NCBI GenBank assembly: GCA_016187925.1
Contig: JACPIS010000009.1
Span: 186,001 to 250,000 of the forward strand
Direction of reading: 5' to 3'
Length of the DNA: 64,000 nt
Source of the DNA: Opitutia bacterium
Lineage (GTDB): Bacteria; Verrucomicrobiota; Verrucomicrobiia; Opitutales; Opitutaceae
In this document: positions 8,781-16,972 of the stretch, piece after piece
Position numbering within the stretch: position 1 is the stretch's first letter
How the letters are laid out: each line of letters begins with the position of its first letter
The notes under the pieces: model-generated
Seen by the model: the letters and a program-made list of their open reading frames with translations, nothing else
Told to the model about the DNA's origin: nothing
The model's database searches: none
Translations under genes and position numbers: made by a program

Positions 8781-8863
8781 TGCCCGGGGTGGGACTCGAA
8801 CCCACACTTCCTTGCGGAAAGGGGATTTTAAGTCCCCAGCGTCTACCATTCCGCCACCCGGGC
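8781..8863 (-). tRNA. tRNA-Leu (anticodon UAA)
   Basis: The minus strand folds into an 83-nt class II tRNA. The acceptor stem is GCCCGGG/CCCGGGC with discriminator A. The D arm contains GGCGGAATGGTAGACGC, the anticodon loop is CTTAAAA with anticodon TAA flanked by the GGGGA/TCCCC stem, the variable arm is long, and the T loop is GGTTCGAGTCC. A long variable arm and this anticodon identify leucine. CCA is not encoded. It lies about 100 bases upstream of nadD on the same strand. Confidence 0.97.
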
Positions 8864-9044
8864 GCAGCGCTCTCCCTTAGATGCGCGTCCGCCGTCGCGA
8901 CGCGAGCCAAACCTGCGCGGCCGCCGCCTGCTTCGCCTGGTCTCGCCCGGCCGTCAACGTCCGCTGGCGCAACCCATCCCGCCCGCCGCGCGTTTGGTCG
9001 ACGCCTTGTTGGCATTTTTCGCGCGTCCGCATATCTTCCCACCC

Positions 9045-9827
9045 ATGCCAAGGGTGAGGCTCGCTCTCTTGCTCGCACTGCTGACGGGGTCGCTCCACGC
9101 CTCGCTGAACGAGGTGCTCTACGCCCGGCAATTGCTGAATCACATCACCCCGGCGCGGGTCGTCCGCTTCGAGCTCGCTGATGACTCTGGAGACTCCCCG
9201 CCGCCCGTTTACTCACTGGTCTTCGACTTCGATCACATCCTCTGGGCCTACTTGCCTGCGGGCGGCTCCGTCCCCCTCGGGCCGCTGGATGACTCGGCCC
9301 GTTTCACTCCCGAACTCATTGCCCGGCGCTTGGGCGACGCCGACACGCGCATCCGCAATGTCGTCGTCTACGACAACGACGTTTCCCGCCTGCGCCTCCT
9401 GCCCCGCGCCTTGGACAACGGCTGTTTCCTCGGCTGCATTCTGGAACTCGTCAATCAACTCGAGAGCGGCGAAAGCATCCAGGAGGCAGGCATCGTGTTT
9501 CTCACGGGCAACCAACCGCCGCCCGGTGCGCCCGTTCCCGCTTCGCGCCTGTTTGCTCATCAGGGCCACGCGCTGCTGGTTTACCGGACCGCGCATTACT
9601 GGGTCGGCTACGACCCCAACGCCTCGGGCCAGTCAATCGACCTCTCGGCCATCTACTTGGGAGCAGCCGCCGACCCGCTGTTGCTCCGCCATGCCGCCCG
9701 TCTGAACTACCCGGCAAATCGCGCCCGCTATCTGCCCGTCTCCGCCGACGTGCTCACGCATCTCGGCAACGATACCCTCTGGCTCCGCCGGCTGGAAAGG
9801 CGCGATACCGAGGCGCTCATCTTCTAG
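9045..9827 (+). CDS. Secreted protein of unknown function, possible papain-like fold
   Basis: From the ATG at 9045 the product has 260 residues and begins with a clear signal peptide (MPRVRLALLLALLTGSLHAS). An upstream in-frame ATG at 8994 would spoil that signal. The mature part carries DNGCFLGCILEL (Cys127, Cys131), GHALLVYRTAHYWVGYDPN (His175, Asp190) and conserved aromatic residues. A Cys early, then a His in a beta strand, then Asp/Asn recalls cysteine peptidases of the C39/papain type, but this is only a pattern seen by eye. No family is recognised. It stands alone, downstream of a divergent tRNA gene. Confidence 0.65.
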   Translation: MPRVRLALLLALLTGSLHASLNEVLYARQLLNHITPARVVRFELADDSGDSPPPVYSLVFDFDHILWAYLPAGGSVPLGPLDDSARFTPELIARRLGDADTRIRNVVVYDNDVSRLRLLPRALDNGCFLGCILELVNQLESGESIQEAGIVFLTGNQPPPGAPVPASRLFAHQGHALLVYRTAHYWVGYDPNASGQSIDLSAIYLGAAADPLLLRHAARLNYPANRARYLPVSADVLTHLGNDTLWLRRLERRDTEALIF

Positions 9828-9834
9828 CGCGGCT

Positions 9835-9857
9835 GCCGGAGGGCAAACTCCTCCGGC
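9835..9857. other. Hairpin just after the secreted-protein gene
   Basis: A perfect 8-bp stem (GCCGGAGG / CCTCCGGC) with a seven-base loop begins eight bases after the stop codon. No T-run follows on the plus strand, so it may stabilise a 3' end or be a weak terminator. The rest of the 220-base gap up to prpB is C-rich and shows no clear promoter. Confidence 0.4.
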
Positions 9858-10047
9858 TCCGCGGCACCCGATACGCGCCACTCAGGCGTTTTCCCAAGTC
9901 GCGCAGGGATGCTTGTGCCTAGCCGGGTCGTTAGTTGCCGCACGCCCTGCATGAATTCTCCAACTACCCAAGACACGGACCGCACCCAACCTCGACACCA
10001 CCCCGCCGCCTGCCTTAGACCTCCGCCTTCCCCACCCACGCCACCCG

Positions 10048-10884
10048 ATGACCCCCGGTGCCAAATTCCGTGCCGCCATCCAAGCCGAGCATCCGCTCCA
10101 GATCGCCGGCGCGATCAACGCCTACGCCGCCCTCCTCGCCGAGCGCGCCGGCTTCCACGCCCTCTACCTCTCCGGTGCCGGCGTCGCCAACCACTCCTAC
10201 GGCCTGCCCGACATCGGCCAAACCGAACTCGCCGACGTCCTGATTGACGCCCGCCGCATCACGGGCCGCGTGAGCCTCCCGCTGCTCGTCGACATCGACA
10301 CCGGTTGGGACGACCCCGCCGCCGCCGTCCGCGAGCTGGCCCGCGCCGGCGTCGCCGCCGTGCACATCGAGGACCAGGTGCCCGCCAAGGTCTGCGGCCA
10401 CCTGCCCGGCAAGCACCTCGTCTCCACCGCCGACATGGTCGCGCGCGTGCAGTCCGCCGCCGCCGGCAAACCCGACCCGAGCTTCGTCGTCATGGCGCGC
10501 ACCGATGCCGCCGCCAACGAAGGCGTCGCCGGCGCCATCGCTCGCGCCGAAGCCTACGTCGCCGCCGGGGCCGACATGATCTTCGCCGAGGCGCTGCACA
10601 CGCTCGACGACTACCGCGCGTTCACCACCGCGATCAAAGCGCCCGTCCTCGCCAACCTCACCGAGTTCGGCAAAACGCCCTTCTTCACCGTCGACGAGCT
10701 CCGCTCCGCCGGCATCGCGATGGTGCTCTACCCGCTCAGCGCCTCGCGCGCCGCCTCCGCCGCGTCGCTTGCCGTCTACCAAGCCATCCGCCACGACGGC
10801 ACCCAGAGAAACGTCGTCGACCGCATGCAATCCCGCACCGACCTCTACGCTACCCTCGGCTACATCCCGCCGAAGGAGAAGTGA
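10048..10884 (+). CDS. prpB: 2-methylisocitrate lyase
   Basis: A 278-residue protein of the isocitrate lyase/PEP mutase superfamily. It splits 2-methylisocitrate into pyruvate and succinate in the methylcitrate cycle. Visible motifs are LYLSGAGVANHSYGLPD, the metal-binding DIDTGWD, VHIEDQ, and the catalytic loop KVCGH. PrpB normally reads KRCGH, so the Arg is Val here; the catalytic Cys is kept. VMARTDA and the C-terminal LYATLGYI match the family. It is the first gene of prpBCD; the 60-base gap to prpC is a C/T-rich tract without a Shine-Dalgarno sequence. Confidence 0.93.
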   Translation: MTPGAKFRAAIQAEHPLQIAGAINAYAALLAERAGFHALYLSGAGVANHSYGLPDIGQTELADVLIDARRITGRVSLPLLVDIDTGWDDPAAAVRELARAGVAAVHIEDQVPAKVCGHLPGKHLVSTADMVARVQSAAAGKPDPSFVVMARTDAAANEGVAGAIARAEAYVAAGADMIFAEALHTLDDYRAFTTAIKAPVLANLTEFGKTPFFTVDELRSAGIAMVLYPLSASRAASAASLAVYQAIRHDGTQRNVVDRMQSRTDLYATLGYIPPKEK

Positions 10885-10944
10885 CCCGCCTCCTGTCCCC
10901 CGTCTTCTGTTCTCTGTCCTCTGTTCTCTGTTCTCAGTCACCCC

Positions 10945-12120
10945 ATGTCCGACCCCACGCCCCAATCCTCCGCGCCCAAAGTCAAAAAATCCGTCGCGTT
11001 GTCCGGCGTCGCCGCCGGCAACACCGCCCTCTGCACCGTCGGTCACTCGGGCAACGACCTGCATTACCGCGGCTACGACATTGCCGAGATCGCCGCACAG
11101 GCCACCTATGAGGAGGTCGCCCACCTGCTCGTGCACGAGCGCCTGCCAAACCGCGCCGAACTCGACGCCTATCGTGCGCGCCTCATGAAGCTCCGCGGCC
11201 TGCCCGCCGCGCTCCGCGCCGTGCTCGAGCAGATTCCGCGGGACGCGCATCCGATGGACGTCCTCCGCACCGGCTGCTCCATGCTAGGCAATCTCGAACA
11301 CGAGAAACTCCCCGCCGCCGGCGGCAACGCCTCCACGGCCGACGGGGCGCGCGCCATCGCGGACCGCCTGCTGGCCTGCTTTCCGTCGATGCTGCTCTAC
11401 TGGCACCACTTCGCCACCACCGGCAAACGCATCACCGTCGAGACCGACGATCCGTCCATCGCCGCGCACTTCCTGCACCTGCTGCACCAGAAGCCGCCCG
11501 CCGCCTCGCACGTCCGCGCGCTCGACCGTTCGCTCATCCTCTACGCCGAGCACGAGTTCAACGCCTCGACGTTCACCTGCCGCGTCATCGCCGGCACGGG
11601 TTCCGACATCTACTCGTGCATCACCGGCGGCATCGGCGCGCTGCGCGGCCCGAAGCACGGCGGGGCCAACGAGGTCGCTCTCGACATCCAGCTGCGCTAC
11701 GCCACGCCCGAGGAGGCCGAGGCCGACATCCGCGCCCGCATGGCCCGCAAGGAGATCGTCATCGGTTTCGGCCATCCGGTCTACACCATCGGCGACCCGC
11801 GCAACCCGATCATCAAGGAGATCGCCCGCGGCCTCAGCACCGAACAGGGCGACCTGAAACTCTTCAACGTCGCCGAGCGCATCGAGACGCTCATGTGGAC
11901 CGAGAAAAAAATGTTTCCCAACCTCGATTGGTACAGCGCCGTCGCCTATCATCGCATGGGCGTGCCGATGCTGCTGTTCACGCCGCTCTTCGTCATGGCG
12001 CGCACCGCCGGCTGGGCCGCGCACGTCATCGAGCAGCGCATCGACGGCAAGATCATCCGCCCCGGCGCGAATTACACCGGCCCGGCGAACCGCCCCTTCG
12101 TGCCGATCACGCAGCGATAA
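10945..12120 (+). CDS. prpC: 2-methylcitrate synthase
   Basis: A 391-residue citrate-synthase-family enzyme that condenses propionyl-CoA with oxaloacetate. [15 protein letters not shown]-like sequence (here [16 protein letters not shown]), [14 protein letters not shown] and [10 protein letters not shown] carry the His, His and Asp of the active site. The length and the PrpC-type YRGYDI start region favour methylcitrate synthase over citrate synthase, as does its place between prpB and prpD. The start is preceded by a pure pyrimidine-rich stretch instead of a ribosome binding site. Confidence 0.93.
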   Translation: MSDPTPQSSAPKVKKSVALSGVAAGNTALCTVGHSGNDLHYRGYDIAEIAAQATYEEVAHLLVHERLPNRAELDAYRARLMKLRGLPAALRAVLEQIPRDAHPMDVLRTGCSMLGNLEHEKLPAAGGNASTADGARAIADRLLACFPSMLLYWHHFATTGKRITVETDDPSIAAHFLHLLHQKPPAASHVRALDRSLILYAEHEFNASTFTCRVIAGTGSDIYSCITGGIGALRGPKHGGANEVALDIQLRYATPEEAEADIRARMARKEIVIGFGHPVYTIGDPRNPIIKEIARGLSTEQGDLKLFNVAERIETLMWTEKKMFPNLDWYSAVAYHRMGVPMLLFTPLFVMARTAGWAAHVIEQRIDGKIIRPGANYTGPANRPFVPITQR

Positions 12121-12183
12121 GCGGTAAGCTCAAAGCTCTGAATCGTTCGCTTATCGCTTACAGCCTAAAGCCTACAGCTCTTC

Positions 12184-13662
12184 ATGTCCTCCCACATCTC
12201 GAACGTCCGTCCCGCTCCCGACCAATTGCTCGTCGACCTCGCCGACTACGCGCTCAACGCCAGGATCGCGAGCGACGAGGCCTACGACACCGCGCGCTGG
12301 TGCCTCGCCGACACGCTCGCGTGCGGCATCATGGCCCTCGCCTACCCGGCCTGCACCAAGCTCCTCGGGCCCGTCGTCCCCGGCACCTCCATCAAGCACG
12401 GCGCACGCGTCCCCGGCACCAGCTACGAGCTCGATCCCGTGCAGGCCGCGTTCAACGTCGGCGCGATCATCCGCTGGCTCGACTTCAACGACACCTGGCT
12501 CGCCGCCGAGTGGGGCCACCCGTCCGACAACCTCGGCGCCATCCTGGTCACCGCCGACTGGCTCTCTCGCAACGCTGCCGCGGGCACCACGCCCGCCGCC
12601 TTCAGCTCTCGCCTCTCGCCTCTCAACTCTCAACTGAAGGTCAGGGATCTCCTGACCTTCATGATCAAGGCTCACGAAATCCAAGGCGTTCTCGCTCTCG
12701 CCAACTCCTTCAACCGCGTCGGCCTCGATCACGTGCTGCTCGTCCGCGTGGCCTCGACCGCCGTCACCACGGCCATGCTCGGCGGCACGCGCGAGCAGGT
12801 CATCAACGCCATCTCGCACGCGTGGCTCGATGGCTCCGCGCTGCGCACCTACCGCCACGCGCCCAACACCGGCTCGCGCAAATCCTGGGCCGCCGGCGAC
12901 GCCACCAGCCGCGCCGTCCGCCTCGCCCTCATCGCGATGACCGGCGAGATGGGCTACCCGTCCGTGCTCACCGCCAAGACCTGGGGCTTCCAGGACGTCT
13001 CCTTCAAGGGCAACCCGCTCAAGCTCGCCCGCCCGCTCGACAGCTACGTGATGGAAAACGTGCTCTTCAAGATCTCCTTCCCCGCCGAATTCCACGCGCA
13101 GACCGCCGTCGAATGCGCCATGAAGCTCCACCCGCTCGTGCAGGGCCGCCTCGACCAGATCGCGCGCGTCGAGCTCACCACCCACGAGTCGGCCATCCGC
13201 ATCATCGACAAGTCCGGCCCGCTGCACAACCCGGCCGACCGCGACCATTGCCTGCAATACATGACGGCCATCGGGATGATCTTCGGCGCGCTCACCGCCG
13301 ATCACTACGAGGACAAGGTCGCCGCCGACCCGCGCATCGACGCCCTCCGCGCCAAGATGACCGTCGCCGAGGACAAGTCCTACTCGAAGGACTACCTCGA
13401 CCCCGAGAAACGCTCCATCGCCAACGCTGTGCAGGTCTTCTTCAGCGACGGCTCCCAGACCGACAAGATCGAAGTCCACTTCCCCATCGGCCACCGCCGC
13501 CGCCGGAGCGAAGGCATCCCCGTCCTCCAGCAAAAAGCCCACGCCGCCTTCGCCGCCCACTACGGCTCCGAGAAAGCCGCTGCACTCATGTCCCTCTTCA
13601 CCGGCCGTGCGAATCTGGAGACGATGCCCGTGCACGAGTTCGTGAGCGCGTTCGTGAAGTGA
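12184..13662 (+). CDS. prpD: 2-methylcitrate dehydratase
   Basis: A 492-residue MmgE/PrpD-family protein that dehydrates 2-methylcitrate. It shows [37 protein letters not shown] and [17 protein letters not shown], all close to enterobacterial PrpD. Residues about 138-152 ([15 protein letters not shown]) interrupt the conserved run between the LSRN helix and [13 protein letters not shown]. They are encoded by a C/T-rich tract at 12602-12635 that resembles the spacers before prpC and the mutase gene, so this looks like a repeat inserted in-frame. The gene closes the prpBCD operon. Confidence 0.93.
   Translation: MSSHISNVRPAPDQLLVDLADYALNARIASDEAYDTARWCLADTLACGIMALAYPACTKLLGPVVPGTSIKHGARVPGTSYELDPVQAAFNVGAIIRWLDFNDTWLAAEWGHPSDNLGAILVTADWLSRNAAAGTTPAAFSSRLSPLNSQLKVRDLLTFMIKAHEIQGVLALANSFNRVGLDHVLLVRVASTAVTTAMLGGTREQVINAISHAWLDGSALRTYRHAPNTGSRKSWAAGDATSRAVRLALIAMTGEMGYPSVLTAKTWGFQDVSFKGNPLKLARPLDSYVMENVLFKISFPAEFHAQTAVECAMKLHPLVQGRLDQIARVELTTHESAIRIIDKSGPLHNPADRDHCLQYMTAIGMIFGALTADHYEDKVAADPRIDALRAKMTVAEDKSYSKDYLDPEKRSIANAVQVFFSDGSQTDKIEVHFPIGHRRRRSEGIPVLQQKAHAAFAAHYGSEKAAALMSLFTGRANLETMPVHEFVSAFVK
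12602..12635 (+). repeat. C/T-rich repeat tract inside prpD
   Basis: A 34-base run built from CTCTCGC and CTCTCAACT units lies in-frame within prpD, in a loop not present in typical PrpD. Similar tracts occur at 10892-10943, 39014-39060 and 43050-43103, the last also inside a coding gene. Confidence 0.6.
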
Positions 13663-13705
13663 GCCTCACGCACAACTCTCCACTCCCCCCAAGGCGCGGC
13701 TATGC

Positions 13706-13722
13706 GGTCACGACTTGTGATC
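13706..13722. promoter_or_regulatory. Operator-like palindrome upstream of the ORF6N gene
   Basis: GGTCACGACTTGTGATC matches the 17-base palindrome GGTCACAA-N-TTGTGACC at all but two of the 16 fixed positions. Two perfect copies of that palindrome lie inside the downstream ORF6N gene. This copy lies 64 bases before its ATG, a suitable place for autoregulation. The function is inferred. Confidence 0.45.
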
Positions 13723-13785
13723 GCATCGCTGACTCGACGCTCCGACTGATTTCTGCATCGTTCGCGTCACGGGCCGCCACTCCTT

Positions 13786-14430
13786 ATGTGCGCCCGTCTT
13801 CGCTCCACTTTGCCGCGGCAAGCCCGCCCACCCTCCTCCGCTCTCACCTCGGTTGAGAGCGTCATTCACACGATCCGCGGTGAACGCGTGGTCCTCGACG
13901 CCGACCTCGCCAAGCTCTACGGCGTCGAGACGAAGGCCCTCAATCAAGCCGTCCGCCGTAACCGCGAGAAATTCCCACCGGACTTCATGCTCGAACTCAC
14001 ACTCGCTGAAGCAGAGCAACTTAGGCGTTCAAGGTCACAATTTGTGACCGCATCCTCGGGCCGCTCTTTGAGGTCACAAATTGTGACCTCAAACGTCGGG
14101 CGCGGCGGTCGCCGTTACCTCCCCTTTGCCTTCACCGAACACGGCGCGATCATGGCCGCGAATATCCTGAATTCCCCGCAAGCCGTCTCGATGAGCGTCT
14201 TCGTCGTCCGTGCGTTCGTGAAGATGCGCAGCCTGCTCACTGACACGCGCGGGCTGGCGAAGAAACTCGCGTCCTTGGAAAAGGAGCTGACCTCGCGGCT
14301 CGACTCGCACGAAACCGCCATTTTCGACGTGCTGCAGCGCATCATGCTCCTGCTCGAGCCACCGGCCGCGTCCGGTGTGCCGGACAAGGAAATGGGCTTT
14401 CACACCACGCTTAAACCCGGACGGAAATAG
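13786..14430 (+). CDS. ORF6N domain DNA-binding protein
   Basis: A 214-residue protein. The ORF6N domain spans about residues 24-130 (IRGERVVLDADLAKLYGVET, NREKFPPDFMLELT, YLPFAFTEHGAIMAANIL). It is followed by a helical region and a short C-terminal tail. ORF6N/KilA-N proteins bind DNA and are common in phages and as isolated chromosomal genes; target and role are unknown. Inside the domain, SQFVTASSGRSLRSQIVTS looks like a short duplication of the SQ(F/I)VT segment, and both halves are encoded by a 17-base palindrome. The true start could be a little downstream; the first 22 residues are low-complexity and outside the domain. No other phage genes are near. Confidence 0.75.
   Translation: MCARLRSTLPRQARPPSSALTSVESVIHTIRGERVVLDADLAKLYGVETKALNQAVRRNREKFPPDFMLELTLAEAEQLRRSRSQFVTASSGRSLRSQIVTSNVGRGGRRYLPFAFTEHGAIMAANILNSPQAVSMSVFVVRAFVKMRSLLTDTRGLAKKLASLEKELTSRLDSHETAIFDVLQRIMLLLEPPAASGVPDKEMGFHTTLKPGRK
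14033..14049. repeat. 17-bp palindrome, copy a, inside ORF6N gene
   Basis: GGTCACAATTTGTGACC has perfect 8-base arms around one central base. It encodes the SQFVT residues of the ORF6N domain. A second copy lies 39 bases downstream, and a near match lies in the promoter region. Confidence 0.7.
14070..14090. repeat. 17-bp palindrome, copy b (21 bp with extended arms)
   Basis: The core GGTCACAAATTGTGACC is extended by two more pairs to GAGGTCACAA / TTGTGACCTC around one central A. It encodes RSQIVTS. Together with the other copies it could be a binding site for the encoded protein. Confidence 0.7.
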
Positions 14431-14490
14431 CCCGGGCTCACATCCGCGCCCTCCGTGAAATCCGTGGTCGCATTTCCGATCTGAAGCCGC

Positions 14491-14883
14491 CTACCCGATC
14501 TCCCGCTCGATCAGCTTCGCCAGCAGGAACCGGTGACACTCCTTGGCGTCCTCGGCGCAGTGGCAGAGGAGCGTGACGTTCTGCTTCTCCGCCAGCTTCG
14601 CCACCAGCCGGAGCGTGAACTTCTGGCCGTGGTTCTTGATCGTGGCGTTGTCGGCATCGACCGCCGCCGGGGCGAAGAGCTCGTCGCGGTAGCGTTTGCC
14701 GAATTCTTTCCAAGGGATTTCTCCCGCCAGCACGGATTTCAACAGCGTTTCGCTCGGGCCGAGGTTGGCCATCCACACATCGTAGCGGTCCACCGGCAGG
14801 CCGCGTCCGCGGAAGCGCGCCACGAGCAGCCGCCATCCATCCGCCGGCTCGATCGGCGAGTGCACTGACTTCGTCTTCAGCAT
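14491..14883 (-). CDS. DUF488 family protein
   Basis: A 130-residue protein with the DUF488 pattern: RFRGRGLPVDRYDVWMANLG, an acidic WKEFGKRYRDEL region, and the C-terminal VTLLCHCAEDAKECHRFLL with Cys and His residues. DUF488 proteins are widespread and their biochemical role is not settled. Length is normal. It is convergent with the ORF6N gene, with 60 bases between the two stops, and lies downstream of mgsA on the same strand. Confidence 0.85.
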   Translation of the reverse strand: MLKTKSVHSPIEPADGWRLLVARFRGRGLPVDRYDVWMANLGPSETLLKSVLAGEIPWKEFGKRYRDELFAPAAVDADNATIKNHGQKFTLRLVAKLAEKQNVTLLCHCAEDAKECHRFLLAKLIEREIG

Positions 14884-14950
14884 GCGTGCACGTTAGCACG
14901 GCCGGCCCGGCGCGCAACTTCGCCCTCGCCCTTCGGCCATGGCGCGGGCG

Positions 14951-15454
14951 TCACGCCTTCGCCTTGGCGCTGCGTGCGGGCTTCGCCTCGCCGGGCAGCG
15001 AGCGCTGGCGATAGGTCTCGTAGTCGGGCACGAGCCGCTCGTAGGCGCCGTGCATCAGCGGCGAGGAAATCATGAAGTCCGCCGTGGCGCGGTCGCACGC
15101 GGTCGGGATGTTCCAGACCACGGCCATGCGCAGCAGCGCCTTCACGTCGGGGTCGTGCGGCTGCGGCTCGAGCGGGTCCCAGAAGAAGATGAGGAAGTCG
15201 ATCTTGCCCTCGACGATCAGGGCGCCGATCTGCTGGTCGCCGCCGAGCGGGCCGCTCTGGAGCTTGGACACGGGGAAGCCGAGCGTTTTCTCCATCATGG
15301 CGCCGGTGGTGCCGGTGGCCCAGATTTCGTGCACCGAGAGGGTGTTGCGGTTGAACTTCGCCCACTCGACGAGGTTCTGCTTCTGGCCGTCGTGCGCGAC
15401 CAGCGCGATGCGCTTCCGCGCGGTCATGGTTACTGGCTTGTAGGTCATCGGCAT
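14951..15454 (-). CDS. mgsA: Methylglyoxal synthase
   Basis: A 167-residue protein that converts dihydroxyacetone phosphate to methylglyoxal plus phosphate, a bypass of lower glycolysis. It shows the conserved IALVAHDGQK phosphate-binding start, ATGTTGAMM, GPLGGDQQIGALI with the catalytic Asp, and DFLIFFWDPLEPQPHDPDVK. A basic Lys/Ala-rich tail of about 15 residues is added at the C-terminus. Starting at 15454 or at the second Met nine codons later gives the same domain. No Shine-Dalgarno sequence is evident. Confidence 0.93.
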   Translation of the reverse strand: MPMTYKPVTMTARKRIALVAHDGQKQNLVEWAKFNRNTLSVHEIWATGTTGAMMEKTLGFPVSKLQSGPLGGDQQIGALIVEGKIDFLIFFWDPLEPQPHDPDVKALLRMAVVWNIPTACDRATADFMISSPLMHGAYERLVPDYETYRQRSLPGEAKPARSAKAKA

Positions 15455-15811
15455 GAGAGGAAGGGATGGAACCCGAGGCTACGGCTGCAGCGCGGGCGCC
15501 GCAAGGTCGCAGGCGCACGTATGACGAGCGCCCGCGCGGGGCAGCAACCCCACCCGGCCGTGAGGTTATACCAATCCCCGGTAGCATTTGGACTTTGGCG
15601 CGGCAGCGCCGGTAGGGACGGACCGCCGGGCCGTCCGCGAATGTCCTTACGGCGCGCCCAGCGGTCGCGCCCTACCTCGTCGAACCTAGTCCGATAGTTT
15701 ACTTCCTACGTGCGCCTGGTATTACTCCGGCGTTGACGGCCCGGCTCGCCGGCGCGGTAGTTTGGACTTCCGCAACGGCCATCCCGGCGGTTGCGCCTCC
15801 TCCTGCTCCCC
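15455..15811. other. Gene-free region with one palindromic repeat
   Basis: This divergent gap between mgsA and the Dabb gene holds one family A palindromic element (15612-15675). The remainder is GC-rich without a credible coding frame or recognisable RNA. Both neighbouring promoters must lie here, but no clear -35/-10 pair was identified. Confidence 0.5.
15612..15675. repeat. Family A palindromic element, copy A1
   Basis: A 64-base imperfect palindrome starting GTAGGGACGGACCG and ending GCGGTCGCGCCCTAC. Its middle, CGCGAATGTCC and GGCGCGCCCAGCGGTCGCG, is shared with copy A2 inside the mutase GTPase gene. This intergenic copy shows that the sequence in A2 is mobile and not native to that gene. 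Confidence 0.8.
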
Positions 15812-16183
15812 ATGAAAAAGCTCCTCCTCTCCCTCCTCGTCACCGCCGCGTACCTGCTGGGCGCCGCGCCCGCCTCGGCCGCCGACACCGCACCGAAGTC
15901 CGTCATCCACGTCGTCACCGTCACCTGGAAGGCCGGCACCACGCCCGAGCAGATCCAGGCCGCGCTCGACGGCGCCCAGGCCCTGCCCGCCCAGTACGCC
16001 GGCATCACCCGCGTGTGGACCCGGACGCTCAAGGCCCAGGGCGAGCGCACGCACGCGATCGTCATGGAGTTCGCCGACGAAGACGCGCTCAAGAACTACA
16101 CGAAGAGCCCGGCGCAGGAGACTTGGTACAAAGTCTATCTGCCCATCCGCGACCACAGCACGACGTTCGACATCACGAACTGA
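15812..16183 (+). CDS. Secreted Dabb (stress-responsive A/B barrel) domain protein
   Basis: A 123-residue protein from the ATG at 15812 with a signal peptide (MKKLLLSLLVTAAYLLGAAP) and then a single Dabb domain (VIHVVTVTWKAGTTPEQI, MEFADEDALKNYTKSP, KVYLPIRDHSTTFDITN). Dabb domains form dimeric alpha/beta barrels; function in bacteria is mostly unknown. An ATG seven codons upstream would lengthen the signal only slightly. It lies upstream of the TetR gene but is separated by a gap with its own operator. Confidence 0.8.
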   Translation: MKKLLLSLLVTAAYLLGAAPASAADTAPKSVIHVVTVTWKAGTTPEQIQAALDGAQALPAQYAGITRVWTRTLKAQGERTHAIVMEFADEDALKNYTKSPAQETWYKVYLPIRDHSTTFDITN

Positions 16184-16297
16184 GCCGCGCCGCACGCGCA
16201 CCGATCCCCGGGCCGCCGCGAGGCGGCCCTTTTGTTTGGCCCGGCCACCAGCGGGGGCGGCACCCGGCACGCCGCAGAAAAGCCGCTTGACGTTTCC

Positions 16298-16311
16298 AGA
16301 ACACTCGTTCC
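16298..16311. promoter_or_regulatory. Operator-like site before the TetR gene
   Basis: AGAAC-ACTC-GTTCC is an imperfect palindrome with half sites separated by four bases, ending 10 bases before the TetR ATG. On the opposite strand it reads GGAACGAGTGTTCT and matches 12 of 14 bases of the site before the SDR gene. Confidence 0.55.
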
Positions 16312-16321
16312 AGTAAGCGTC

Positions 16322-16900
16322 ATGCCCCGCGCCAAAGAGTTCGATGAAGCCGAAGTGCTCGACCAAGCACTGGAGCTGTTCCGCGCGCGCGGGTTCAAGC
16401 ACACGTCCTTCGCCGATCTCGTCGACGAGCTCGGCGTCAGCCGCCAGAGCCTTTACGACACCTACGGCGACAAGCAGGCGCTCTACCACACCGCGCTGAA
16501 GCGCTACCTCGACCGCGGCACCGATTTCATCCGCCGCAAGCTCGAGGAGCCCGCTCCGGTCCGCAAGACGCTGACCGATCTTTTCGAGGACATGATCTCC
16601 GCCAACTGCGAGTGCGGATCGCCCGGTTGCCTGATGGTCAACTCCATGGTCGAGCTCTCCCCGCACGACGACGCCACGCGCGCCCTCGTGCTGGAACACG
16701 CCCGCACCTTTGAAAACCTCTTCGCCTCGCGGCTCAGCGCGGCGCAGCGCAAGGGCGAGATCGCCAAGGCCAAGGACCCCGTCGCGCTTGCCCAGTTCCT
16801 CTATCACACCGTGCTCGGCCTCGCCGTCGCCTCGCGCGCCCTCGGCGACCAGGCGAGCCTCCGCCAGACCGCCCGCCTGGCCTTGCAGGTGCTCGACTGA
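16322..16900 (+). CDS. TetR family transcriptional regulator
   Basis: A 192-residue protein with an N-terminal helix-turn-helix (residues 10-55: LELFRARGFKHTSFADLVDE, VSRQSLYDTYGDKQALY) and a helical ligand-binding domain. It contains CECGSPGCLMVN, the Cys-containing segment common in TetR proteins that control small oxidoreductase genes. The ATG at 16322 fits the usual TetR start. It is followed by an SDR gene on the same strand, and the same operator-like motif precedes both, so it probably represses itself and the SDR gene. Confidence 0.9.
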   Translation: MPRAKEFDEAEVLDQALELFRARGFKHTSFADLVDELGVSRQSLYDTYGDKQALYHTALKRYLDRGTDFIRRKLEEPAPVRKTLTDLFEDMISANCECGSPGCLMVNSMVELSPHDDATRALVLEHARTFENLFASRLSAAQRKGEIAKAKDPVALAQFLYHTVLGLAVASRALGDQASLRQTARLALQVLD

Positions 16901-16918
16901 ATTTCTTTCGCTCGATAT

Positions 16919-16932
16919 GGAACGTCTGTTCT
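16919..16932. promoter_or_regulatory. Operator-like site before the SDR gene
   Basis: GGAACGTCTGTTCT has half sites GGAAC and GTTCT spaced by four bases, 40 bases before the SDR start. It is the partner of the site at 16298-16311. Confidence 0.55.
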
Positions 16933-16972
16933 ATTAAAGCATCCCACCCCGTCTCCCCTCCATTTCCCCTCC

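Noticed and set aside
8684-8849. N-terminal extension of nadD by 55 residues
   Set aside because: The segment overlaps the tRNA-Leu gene; NadD homologues start at MRIGFLGG.
12172-13635. A 487-codon minus-strand frame over prpD
   Set aside because: Antisense of a conserved enzyme; no recognisable domain.
13786-14430. Prophage remnant suggested by the ORF6N domain
   Set aside because: No integrase, capsid or lysis genes near; ORF6N proteins also occur alone.
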